DNA from: Bin90 sp965214635
GTDB lineage: Bacteria; Chloroflexota; Dehalococcoidia; Lucifugimonadales; JADFKI01
Direction of reading: 5' to 3'
Length of the DNA stretch: 64,000 nt
Assembly: GCA_965214635.1 (NCBI GenBank)
Contig: OZ243964.1
Coordinates: forward strand, 2,542,001 to 2,606,000
Shown: positions 42,551-49,557 of the stretch, one piece after another
How positions within the stretch are numbered: the first letter of the stretch is position 1
Layout of the letters: each line of letters starts with the position of its first letter
Position numbers and translations under genes: made by a program
Notes under the pieces: generated by a model
What the model was told of the DNA's origin: nothing
The model's database searches: none
What the model saw: the letters and a program-made list of their open reading frames with translations, nothing else

Positions 42551-43606
42551 CTACGCCAAATTCAGGTAGCGCTCTATGGCGGCGAGGTCGGCGGGATGCT
42601 CGGTCATGGATGCGGGCGGGACGGATACTGCGGTGTCCGGGTCTTTGAGGCCATTGCCGGTGATGACGCACACGATTTTGCTTTGGTCAAAGCGCATGCC
42701 GCCGCGAGCCAGCTTCAGCAAGCCTGCAACAGAGGCTGCCGACGCCGGTTCGCAGAATATGCCCTCCTGCCGCGCCATAAGTGTGTACGCTTCCATGATT
42801 TCGTCGTCGGTTACGGCGTCTATCAGCCCGTTGGACTCGTCGCGCGCCCTGACCGCCTTCTTCCAGCTTGCGGGGTTGCCCACGCGGATGGCTGATGCGA
42901 TGGTCTCCGGCGCCTCTATGGGATAGCCGTTGACGATGGCAGCCGCCCCCGCCGCCTCGAAGCCCATCATTTGGGGCAGCGTGTCCGCCCACCCGAGCTG
43001 GTGCGCCTCACTGAAGCCCATCCAGTACGAAGTGATGTTGCCTGCGTTGCCCACGGGGATGAACAGGTAGTCCGGCGCATAGCCCAAGTCTTGTACTATC
43101 TCAAACGCCGCCGTCTTCTGTCCTTGCAGACGATATGGGTTGAGCGAGTTGACCAGCACGACGGGGTGCTTGTCGGCTAGGCGGCGCACGATGGCGAGCG
43201 CATCGTCGAAGTTGCCATCTATGAGCAATATGCGCGCGCCGTAGGTGATGGCTTGGGCGAGCTTGCCGCGCGCCACATAGTTCTTCGGGACGAATATGAT
43301 GGTGTCCAAGCCGTAGCGCGCGCCGTACGCCGCCGCCGATGCGCTCGTGTTGCCCGTGGATGCGCAGACAATGGCGCTGCCGCCGTGTTCCAGCGCCTTT
43401 GCGACGGCGACCACCATGCCCCTGTCCTTGAACGAACCGGTGGGGTTGCAGCTTTCCAGCTTGAAGTAAAGCTCGGCGCAGCCGACCTCATCCGCCACGC
43501 TGTCAGACTTCACGAGCGGGGTATCGCCCTCGCCCAAAGTGAACATCGGCGTGTCGTCGGTTACGGGCAGATAGTCCTTGTAGCGTTCCAGAACTCCCGT
43601 AATCAT
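42551..43606 (-). CDS. thrC: Threonine synthase
   Basis: This 351-residue fold-type II PLP enzyme converts O-phosphohomoserine to threonine. Cofactor Lys60 is in Asn-Pro-Thr-Gly-Ser-Phe-Lys-Asp-Arg-Gly, followed by Cys-Ala-Ser-Thr-Gly-Asn-Thr-Ser-Ala-Ser, and Pro-Val-Gly-Asn-Ala-Gly-Asn binds the PLP phosphate. The open frame extends 40 codons upstream, but that stretch is unlike the family and overlaps leader hairpins. ATG 43606 is chosen, although its SD is weak. It has a candidate promoter at 43755-43784 and a structured leader of about 140 bases. Confidence 0.93.
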   Translation of the reverse strand: MITGVLERYKDYLPVTDDTPMFTLGEGDTPLVKSDSVADEVGCAELYFKLESCNPTGSFKDRGMVVAVAKALEHGGSAIVCASTGNTSASAAAYGARYGLDTIIFVPKNYVARGKLAQAITYGARILLIDGNFDDALAIVRRLADKHPVVLVNSLNPYRLQGQKTAAFEIVQDLGYAPDYLFIPVGNAGNITSYWMGFSEAHQLGWADTLPQMMGFEAAGAAAIVNGYPIEAPETIASAIRVGNPASWKKAVRARDESNGLIDAVTDDEIMEAYTLMARQEGIFCEPASAASVAGLLKLARGGMRFDQSKIVCVITGNGLKDPDTAVSVPPASMTEHPADLAAIERYLNLA

Positions 43607-43636
43607 CGTGCTCTGTGCAGCCTTGTCTTTCAGATT

Positions 43637-43709
43637 TGCCAAGCACAGGCGAATGGAGCGCTTGGCATGCCTTTTAGTGTGTGAATATGCAGATGCGCAA
43701 CTCACACAC
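43637..43709 (-). promoter_or_regulatory. Two perfect hairpins in the thrC leader
   Basis: Stem 43702-43709/43677-43684 (8 bp) and stem 43660-43667/43637-43644 (8 bp) lie in series between the thrC promoter and the start at 43606. Neither has a T run, so a terminator is not evident. They may act in translational or stability control. They occupy part of the 463-base gap 43607-44069. Confidence 0.5.
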
Positions 43710-43754
43710 CCGCATCGGTCGGGCATCCTAACTTGTTTGCCACAAACTTGTCTG

Positions 43755-43784
43755 ATTTTATCACACTTATCGGGAAGTTTTCAG
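43755..43784 (-). promoter_or_regulatory. Candidate thrC promoter
   Basis: On the minus strand there is CTGAAA (43779-43784), an 18-base spacer and TAAAAT (43755-43760) preceded by TGA, which makes an extended -10. Confidence 0.5.
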
Positions 43785-43962
43785 TCATTGGGGGAGGGCA
43801 GGCATTCCCAGTCTGCGGTGGTGTCTACGCAGTGTCTGCCAAGTAAATCTGACGCCGAACATGCGGGTTCAACCTCAGGTGTATTTTATCATTATAGTCA
43901 GCCCGCCCGCTTATCCTTTCCCTGTTCATCCGATTGTGGGCAGCAGGGGCTGCCTGTCTGCC

Positions 43963-43992
43963 TTGAAATCCCATCGCCGTAACTAATACAAT
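43963..43992 (+). promoter_or_regulatory. Promoter for hpf
   Basis: TTGAAA (43963-43968), an 18-base spacer and TACAAT (43987-43992), each with a 5/6 match. The predicted leader to the hpf start is about 70 bases. Confidence 0.55.
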
Positions 43993-44069
43993 ATAGGTTC
44001 ACGCCACAGAGTGCTTATCGGGTGGCGGGCTGGCAATGAACCTTACATTAGAGAGCGCGGAGGATGCCT

Positions 44070-44660
44070 ATGGAGATGCAGATTTTCGCTCGCAATATAA
44101 AGCTGAACAGCGGGTCTGAAGACTACATTCGCAAGAAGATGGCGCGTCTTGAGCGGCACTTGCGCGAGGATGCCGACGGCAAGCTGGAGCTTTCGCGCAC
44201 GGCGGCACGCTCGCAGATGGATCGGTTCGTGGCGCAGATGACGCTCAACGCAAGCGGCGCAACCCTGCGAGGTCAAGAGTCGGCATCCAACCTGCACGCC
44301 GCCATAGACGCCGTTGCCGATGTGATGGACAAGCAGATTCGCCGCTACAAGGGCAAGGTGTATCGAAACGCACAGGCTCGCAAGTCGGCGCGCAACCGCA
44401 TGATGCGCGAGGACGCCAATGCGCTGCTCGCCGATGTGGACGACGAAGACGAACAGGACGAAACCCTTGCTCAGCTCGGCAAGGTCGTGCGCCTCAAGCG
44501 CTTCGCCATGAAGCCGATGACTGTCGAGGACGCCGTGATGGAGATGGAACTGCTCGACCACGACTTCTTCTTGTTCCACAACATAGACACTAGCGAGTAC
44601 GGCGTGGTCTATCGCCGCAGCGATGGCGACTACGGCGTCATAGAGCCGACCATTGGCTAG
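44070..44660 (+). CDS. hpf: Ribosome hibernation promoting factor, long form
   Basis: This 196-residue protein has an N-terminal HPF/RaiA beta-alpha-beta-beta-beta-alpha domain (about residues 1-100, with Arg-Asn-Ile-Lys-Leu-Asn near the start and Asp-Lys-Gln-Ile-Arg-Arg-Tyr-Lys-Gly-Lys at its end). A charged linker leads to the C-terminal dimerisation domain (Val-Val-Arg-Leu-Lys-Arg-Phe-Ala-Met-Lys-Pro-Met ... Val-Tyr-Arg-Arg-Ser-Asp-Gly). Long HPF dimerises 70S ribosomes into inactive 100S. GGAGG directly abuts the ATG at 44064, so the ATG at 44070, six bases from the SD, is chosen. Confidence 0.92.
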   Translation: MEMQIFARNIKLNSGSEDYIRKKMARLERHLREDADGKLELSRTAARSQMDRFVAQMTLNASGATLRGQESASNLHAAIDAVADVMDKQIRRYKGKVYRNAQARKSARNRMMREDANALLADVDDEDEQDETLAQLGKVVRLKRFAMKPMTVEDAVMEMELLDHDFFLFHNIDTSEYGVVYRRSDGDYGVIEPTIG

Positions 44661-45285
44661 CGCAACTGGTGCGGATGCATTGCGAACGGACTTGCCGCAA
44701 ACCTTCCTCCAAGAACTGGTGGTTCTGGAAGCCTCTTACCTGAAAGAGACCGACCCCATTCGGCAATCCGGCTTCAGCGGCGGCGCAAAGCGATGGCGGG
44801 CAGAGCGCGAGCCTATTCTAGACGCTATCGAGTCAGACGGCGACCTGCTGGACATCGGATGCGCCAACGGCTATCTCTTGAAGTGCCTGCTGAGCTGGGG
44901 GCGCGAGCGCGGGCTGAACCTGATTCCGCACGGGCTTGATCAAGGCGCTGAACTGGTTGAGCTTGCTAGGCAGCGCCTGTCGGGATACGAAGGCAACATC
45001 CACACGGGCAATGTGTGGGGTTGGCGACCGCCTAGAAAGTACAAGTATGTCTATATGCTGTGCGACTGCGTTCCTCCGAGTTATCTGGCAGAATGTGTGC
45101 GTAGCCTTTTGGACTGCGTGGTGGAGCCGGCAGGTCGTCTCATAATCGGTTCTTACGGGAGCAGGTCTGACGGAATTCGCCCTATGGATGTGGCTGCGTT
45201 CTTCGAATCCGTCGGACTGCAAGCCACAGGCGAGGCGCGCGGGGGAAGCCCGCCCGTAACGGCGTTTGCGTGGGTAGATGCGTAG
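44653..45285 (+). CDS. Class I SAM-dependent methyltransferase
   Basis: This 210-residue protein has the Rossmann methyltransferase motif I Leu-Leu-Asp-Ile-Gly-Cys-Ala-Asn-Gly-Tyr near residue 65, an acidic motif II (His-Gly-Leu-Asp-Gln-Gly) and a typical late strand order. The acceptor is unknown. The TTG start at 44653 overlaps the hpf stop by eight bases and has no clear SD, so translation is probably coupled to hpf. Confidence 0.75.
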   Translation: MASATGADALRTDLPQTFLQELVVLEASYLKETDPIRQSGFSGGAKRWRAEREPILDAIESDGDLLDIGCANGYLLKCLLSWGRERGLNLIPHGLDQGAELVELARQRLSGYEGNIHTGNVWGWRPPRKYKYVYMLCDCVPPSYLAECVRSLLDCVVEPAGRLIIGSYGSRSDGIRPMDVAAFFESVGLQATGEARGGSPPVTAFAWVDA

Positions 45286-45328
45286 ATGCGCGAGGATGGG
45301 GATTGAAGATGGATAAGGAGGCTGTACA

Positions 45329-46573
45329 TTGAGTTCACTGATGCAGCAAGACCCTGAGATAGCCCGGGCTATCGAGAACGAGATAGAGCGGCAGCGCAGC
45401 AGCATCAACCTCATCGCATCGGAGAACTATGCGAGCAGGGCGGTGCTGGAAGCGCAAGGCTGCGTGATGACTAACAAGTACGCCGAGGGCTATCCCGGCA
45501 GGCGTTACTACGGCGGCTGCGAGTTCATAGACGCAGCAGAGCGCCTCGCCATCGGGCGCGCAAAGACGCTGTTCGGCGCAGAACACGCCAATGTGCAGCC
45601 ACACAGCGGCGCGCAGGCGAACATGGCGGCGTACTTCGCCACGCTCACACCCGGCGACACCATCATGGGCATGAGCCTAGACCAAGGCGGACACCTTACG
45701 CACGGCGCATCGGTCAACTTCTCTGCCAAGATATACGACATCGTGCCGTACGGCGTTGACCGCGAGCTGGAGACCATCGACTACGACGAGGTGGAGCGGC
45801 TGGCAAAAGAGAATCGCCCCAAGCTCATCGTTACCGGCGCAAGCGCATACACCCGCATCATAGACTTCCCGCGCTTTCGTGCCATCGCCGACGAGGTGGA
45901 TGCCAAGCTGATGGTGGACATGGCGCACATCGCTGGGCTTGTGGCGGCGGACGAACACCCCTCGCCCGTGCCGCATGCCGAGATAGTAACCACTACCACG
46001 CACAAGACGCTGCGGGGGCCGCGCGGCGGGATGATACTCTGCGATGAGCAGCATCGGCGCGCCGTGAACAGCGCCGTGTTCCCGAACATGCAGGGTGGGC
46101 CGTTGGAGCACATCATCGCCGCGAAGGCTGTGGCGTTCCGCGAGGCGATGACGCCGGAGTTCACTGCATACCAGCGCGCCATACGCGCCAACGCCCTTGC
46201 GCTCGCCGACGAGCTGCGCGCAGGCGGTCTGCGCCTCGTGTCCGGCGGCACAGACAACCACATCGTGCTAGTGGATCTCACGCCCGCAGACATCACGGGG
46301 CGGCAGGCTGAAGAAGCGCTCGGCGAGGCGAACATCGTGGTGAACCGCAACGCCATTCCCTACGACCAAAAGCCGCCGCGCACGGCAAGCGGCTTGCGGC
46401 TCGGGACGCCCGCCATCACCAGCCGTGGGATGGGCGAAGCAGAGGCGCGGCACATCGGCAGGCTCATCCTTCGCGTGCTCGCAAGCCCGAACAGCGACGC
46501 TGTGAAGCGCTCCGTCCACGACGAGGCGCTCGCCCTGTGCGCCCGACACCCAGCGCCGGGCATCGACGCATAA
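45329..46573 (+). CDS. glyA: Serine hydroxymethyltransferase
   Basis: This 414-residue PLP enzyme interconverts serine and glycine with tetrahydrofolate. It has Leu-Ile-Ala-Ser-Glu-Asn-Tyr near residue 28, Tyr-Pro-Gly-Arg-Arg-Tyr-Tyr-Gly-Gly and the PLP Lys226 in Thr-Thr-Thr-His-Lys-Thr-Leu-Arg-Gly-Pro-Arg-Gly-Gly. The TTG start has AAGGAGG seven bases upstream. The length is normal. It follows hpf and the methyltransferase on the same strand and converges with the OmpR-type regulator; the 136-base gap shows GC-rich imperfect inverted repeats without a T run. Confidence 0.95.
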   Translation: MSSLMQQDPEIARAIENEIERQRSSINLIASENYASRAVLEAQGCVMTNKYAEGYPGRRYYGGCEFIDAAERLAIGRAKTLFGAEHANVQPHSGAQANMAAYFATLTPGDTIMGMSLDQGGHLTHGASVNFSAKIYDIVPYGVDRELETIDYDEVERLAKENRPKLIVTGASAYTRIIDFPRFRAIADEVDAKLMVDMAHIAGLVAADEHPSPVPHAEIVTTTTHKTLRGPRGGMILCDEQHRRAVNSAVFPNMQGGPLEHIIAAKAVAFREAMTPEFTAYQRAIRANALALADELRAGGLRLVSGGTDNHIVLVDLTPADITGRQAEEALGEANIVVNRNAIPYDQKPPRTASGLRLGTPAITSRGMGEAEARHIGRLILRVLASPNSDAVKRSVHDEALALCARHPAPGIDA

Positions 46574-46709
46574 GCCGTTCAGCCTGCCAGAGCCGCCTCC
46601 CCCCTGTGTTACTTGTATTGGGAAATGTCCGTTAGGCATCTGGGGCATAGCCCTGTCGGGGTGAATCCCGCCAATTGGATGGGGGCGGGCGGAACAGCGA
46701 GACGAAATA

Positions 46710-47420
46710 TTAGCCGCCGCTTGGCTCGATGAAGCCGTAGCCCACATTGTTCACAGTGCGGATGCAGTCGCTGCCGCGTGCGCCGAGCTTGTGCCGCAGC
46801 CGTCGAATGTGCACATCTACCGTCCGTGTGTGGCCGTAGTGCTTATGCCCCCAGACGCTGGATAGCAGATGCTCTCGCGTGAACACCCGCCCGGCGTTCT
46901 GCATCAGGTAGCGCAGCAACTGGAACTCCATCCATGCCAGCTTGATAGGCTTGCCGTCCACGGTTACGCGGTATTTATCCGTGTCGATGACGATTGCGCC
47001 CACGCCGAGCAGGGACGAATCGCGCGCTCTTGCCCGATGTGTCAGGCGCTCGATACGCTTGCCCAGCTCCGCCGCCGAGCAGGATGCTGCCACGAAATCG
47101 TCAAAGGCGAGGTATAGGTCTTCCCCCTCGGCTTCGGTAGCAGACAGGCAGCGCAGGAACGGCGGCAGTATGCGGGTGAGGGACTTCTTGCTGCGGAGGC
47201 TTGCGATGATGGATGGGGAGAAGCCGGGCCCGACGATGACCAGTGCGGGTGCAACTTCCTCGATGCGGGTTTCTAGGCTGGCGCCGCCGTCAAGCGGCAC
47301 TGTCAGCACTGTCCCAGCAGCGTTCAGCGCATCCAACGCCCCGCCGATGATGGCGCGCCCTTCGTCTGCCACGAGCACGGTCTGTGCCGCATCCGTCATG
47401 GCGTTCGCATCAGCTAGCAT
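46710..47420 (-). CDS. OmpR/PhoB-family response regulator with atypical receiver, GlnR-like
   Basis: This 236-residue protein has a C-terminal OmpR-type winged helix (about residues 140-230: Val-Phe-Thr-Arg-Glu-His-Leu-Leu, Arg-Thr-Val-Asp-Val-His-Ile-Arg-Arg-Leu-Arg-His-Lys-Leu-Gly and Val-Gly-Tyr-Gly-Phe). The receiver-like N-terminus lacks an Asp at the expected strand-3 end (Leu-Val-Ile-Val-Gly-Pro-Gly-Phe). No histidine kinase is adjacent. These are traits of actinobacterial GlnR, the phosphorylation-independent nitrogen regulator. Four 11 bp-spaced pentamers precede it, and similar arrays precede amt and the glnII region, so it probably controls nitrogen assimilation and itself. Identity as GlnR is inference. 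Confidence 0.8.
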   Translation of the reverse strand: MLADANAMTDAAQTVLVADEGRAIIGGALDALNAAGTVLTVPLDGGASLETRIEEVAPALVIVGPGFSPSIIASLRSKKSLTRILPPFLRCLSATEAEGEDLYLAFDDFVAASCSAAELGKRIERLTHRARARDSSLLGVGAIVIDTDKYRVTVDGKPIKLAWMEFQLLRYLMQNAGRVFTREHLLSSVWGHKHYGHTRTVDVHIRRLRHKLGARGSDCIRTVNNVGYGFIEPSGG

Positions 47421-47513
47421 AATCCGCCGCAGCGCAGCTCTTTCGGCGCACCTTACGGCATATTCCTCCTCATAACCGCATCGAGAGCATCGTCTTTATG
47501 TTGACGCCTGCAT

Positions 47514-47551
47514 GTTTCGTTGCGGTTACAAGGATGTGAATTTTTTGTAAA
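47514..47551 (-). promoter_or_regulatory. GlnR-like operator array upstream of the regulator gene (four pentamers)
   Basis: On the minus strand TTTAC, TTCAC, GTAAC and GAAAC follow each other with exactly six bases between (11 bp pitch), GAAAC being nearest the gene (47514-47518). The last pair matches the GTnAC-n6-GAAAC consensus of GlnR boxes. It suggests autoregulation. Confidence 0.65.
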
Positions 47552-47626
47552 AAGAGCCTGCTATGTCGGGCGAATTGCGTCTAGCCCTAGTCCGCGCAGG
47601 TGGCTTGTTTGAGCGTCGGGTGCGCC

Positions 47627-48496
47627 TTACTTGAGCTTTGCAAGCGCCTTGAGGGCTGCCTGCGCCGCCGCCGTTTCAGCCGCCTTCTTGCCCTTTCCAC
47701 TGCCCTTGCCCAGAATCCTGCCGTTCACACACACCTCTACGGTGAAGGTCATAGCGTTGCTCTTGCCGCGCTTATCCGTAACGCGATATTGGGGCAAGAC
47801 GCCGTACTTCGCCTGCACCAGTTCTTGCAGTGCAGATTTTGGGTGCTTGCCGCCAGTGTTGAGCGGCTTTTTGTTGGGCTTGGCTTTAGCAGTTTGCTTG
47901 GGCGGCGCTGTTACCTGATCGTACGCATCATCTATGGCGTCATCCAAGACTCTCAAACAGAATGTGCGTGCTTCGGGATAGCCCTTGTCCGAGAAGATTG
48001 CGCCCACCACAGCCTCGAATGCGCCGGCAAGGTTGCTGTTTCGATTGCGCCCGCCGCTGCGCTCTTCGCCCCTGCCCATCAGAAGGTAATCGCCAAGATC
48101 CAGCGACCGGGCTACGCGCGCCAGTGTCTTGCCGTTCACCACCCGCTGGCGAATCAGCGTCATCTCGCCCTCGCTCAGTTCCTCGTCGTCATCTTCGTTC
48201 TCGTTCTTGTGGTGGTAGGGATAGTAGGGGGAGGGGGAGGGGTCTTCCTCTCCGCACAGGTCTTCGGCGACTGCCAACCCTATGACGGCATCGCCCAGAA
48301 ACTCTAGGCGCTCGTTGTCCTCGCCGTCGTAGTCGTGGTTTTCGTTCAAGTATGAGCTGTGTGTGAGCGCAGTGGTCAGCAGTTTGGTGTTGCGGAAGTT
48401 CACGCCCAGAGTTCGCTGAATCTGCGTAAGTTGCTGCCAGTCGAATGGCTGGTTCTCTAGGGCAGATCGGAGGAACACGAGTGCGGCCGGTACCAT
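47627..48496 (-). CDS. rnc: Ribonuclease III with internal insertion
   Basis: This 289-residue protein combines an RNase III domain (signature Asn-Glu-Arg-Leu-Glu-Phe-Leu-Gly-Asp-Ala-Val at 61-71) with a C-terminal double-stranded-RNA-binding domain (about 218-288). It processes rRNA and mRNA duplexes. Two oddities: an insert of about 28 residues (81-108, Ser/Pro/Tyr/His then Asp/Glu-rich) within the catalytic domain, and Gly158 where many homologues have the third acidic metal ligand (Leu-Ala-Gly-Ala-Phe-Glu-Ala instead of Ala-Asp-x-x-Glu-Ala). The other acidic residues are present. AAGGAG lies nine bases before the ATG. A long hairpin (48604-48647) lies in its upstream region. Confidence 0.9.
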   Translation of the reverse strand: MVPAALVFLRSALENQPFDWQQLTQIQRTLGVNFRNTKLLTTALTHSSYLNENHDYDGEDNERLEFLGDAVIGLAVAEDLCGEEDPSPSPYYPYHHKNENEDDDEELSEGEMTLIRQRVVNGKTLARVARSLDLGDYLLMGRGEERSGGRNRNSNLAGAFEAVVGAIFSDKGYPEARTFCLRVLDDAIDDAYDQVTAPPKQTAKAKPNKKPLNTGGKHPKSALQELVQAKYGVLPQYRVTDKRGKSNAMTFTVEVCVNGRILGKGSGKGKKAAETAAAQAALKALAKLK

Positions 48497-48603
48497 AGCA
48501 CGAAACTCCTTGAGTTCAAGGCAAAGAATTCGGTTTGGCAGCCTCCAAGCATCAAGACTTTTGCAGGGCTTGATAGTTCGAGGCTGACGGTATGTGTTGT
48601 GTT

Positions 48604-48647
48604 GCCGGTTGGGGGAGCGCCGCCGTTGCGCCTTACCCCCAACCGGC
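48604..48647 (-). other. Long perfect hairpin between the selenoprotein gene and rnc
   Basis: A 12 bp perfect stem (48604-48615 with 48636-48647) is topped by an internal GCGC/GCGC stem. There is no T run on the minus strand. It could be a weak terminator of the upstream selenoprotein gene, or an RNase III processing site in the rnc leader. Confidence 0.6.
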
Positions 48648-48659
48648 GTGAGCGGCTTG

Positions 48660-49313
48660 CTAGTCTAGCACGCCCTTGGGCCACGGTGGCTGCGGGCGCT
48701 TGATTTCGCCGAAGTAGTTGCGATGGCTTGCGATTGCGATGTAGTGCTCAAACGAGGCTACGGCGTCTTCATCAGACGGGATGAACGCCTTGAGATAGGC
48801 GGTGTTGCCGTTCTCGAACACATATGTGGGCGTGCCGAAAATGCCCTGCGAGACGGCTTCTTCGTGGTCTGCGCCGATGGTCTTGCGAAGCTCAGGGTCT
48901 TGCATATCCTCGCGCATCTGTGCGGTGTCCAAGCCCACGCTTTCGGCAAGCTCTAGTATCGGCTCGGAGTCGTTGAGGGGTATGCGCCCCCCGCTGCCAT
49001 GCCGTGCCGTGAGCAGCGCAAGGTGGAACTTGGCGTGCGCTTCCTTGCCCTGCCTGCGCGCTGCCTCCGCCGCAATCTGCGCTATCAGCGAGCGCCCCTG
49101 CGTGGCGTCATCCTCGTCCCACACCTTCCAGTCGGAATCTGTGCCCTCTGCCTTCTGCTTCAGCGTGAAGGCGTTCTGCTCAAGCGAGAAGTTCTTCCAT
49201 GTGATGTCCAAGTCTTCCCCGTACTCGCGGTGCACCTTATCCAGCCACACGGCTGTATTGTACACCCAGGGTCAGGCGTAGTCCCCGTATATCTGCATTC
49301 GGATTTTCTGCAT
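48660..49313 (-). CDS. DsbA/FrnE-like thioredoxin-fold selenoprotein (Sec-Pro-Trp-Val)
   Basis: Read from ATG 49313 (GGAG eight bases upstream), codon 14 is an in-frame TGA (49272-49274) exactly at the first Cys of the DsbA/FrnE active site: Tyr-Gly-Asp-Tyr-Ala-[Sec]-Pro-Trp-Val-Tyr. The frame then continues for 203 residues with the DsbA helical insert and cis-Pro loop (Phe-Gly-Thr-Pro-Thr-Tyr-Val-Phe). The usual Cys-Pro-Trp-Cys is replaced by Sec-Pro-Trp-Val, and no Cys occurs anywhere in the 217 residues, so Sec would be the only redox residue. A hairpin 17 bases after the TGA may be the SECIS. No signal peptide. A nonsense mutation or late GTG start at 49265 is less likely, as either would lose the active site. 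Confidence 0.85.
49242..49255 (-). promoter_or_regulatory. Candidate bacterial SECIS hairpin of the DsbA-like selenoprotein
   Basis: A 5 bp stem (CAGCC/GGCTG) with a GTGT loop lies 17 bases after the UGA, extendable by two A-T pairs past a mismatch. The position and small G-containing loop fit bacterial SECIS elements. Confidence 0.5.
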
Positions 49314-49385
49314 AGCCGAATCTCCTTTGTTAATGTCTGTCCGATTCGCCGTTTTAGGGGGTAGATCCCTAATGCGCTTGGTCAG

Positions 49386-49414
49386 ATTGTAATTAGAGAC
49401 TGACGCTTTGTCAA
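49386..49414 (-). promoter_or_regulatory. Promoter of the DsbA-like selenoprotein gene
   Basis: On the minus strand there is a perfect TTGACA (49409-49414), a 17-base spacer and TACAAT (49386-49391). The predicted leader is about 65 bases. Confidence 0.7.
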
Positions 49415-49434
49415 AACCCAGCGGACGCCATCGG

Positions 49435-49494
49435 GTAATACATTTTTAACACTTGTGCAACATTTATGTTACATATGCTTAACATCGTGGAAAC
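49435..49494 (+). promoter_or_regulatory. GlnR-like operator array upstream of amt (six pentamers)
   Basis: GTAAT, TTAAC, GCAAC, GTTAC, TTAAC and GAAAC start at 49435, 49446, 49457, 49468, 49479 and 49490, an exact 11 bp pitch. GAAAC is nearest the gene, and a TAATCT hexamer starts at 49505. Tandem 11 bp-spaced sites are typical of OmpR-family activators. Confidence 0.75.
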
Positions 49495-49557
49495 AAACTA
49501 GGCTTAATCTTTACGGGAGTTATTACAAACCCTAGTGGTATAGCAAGGAGAGGGACG

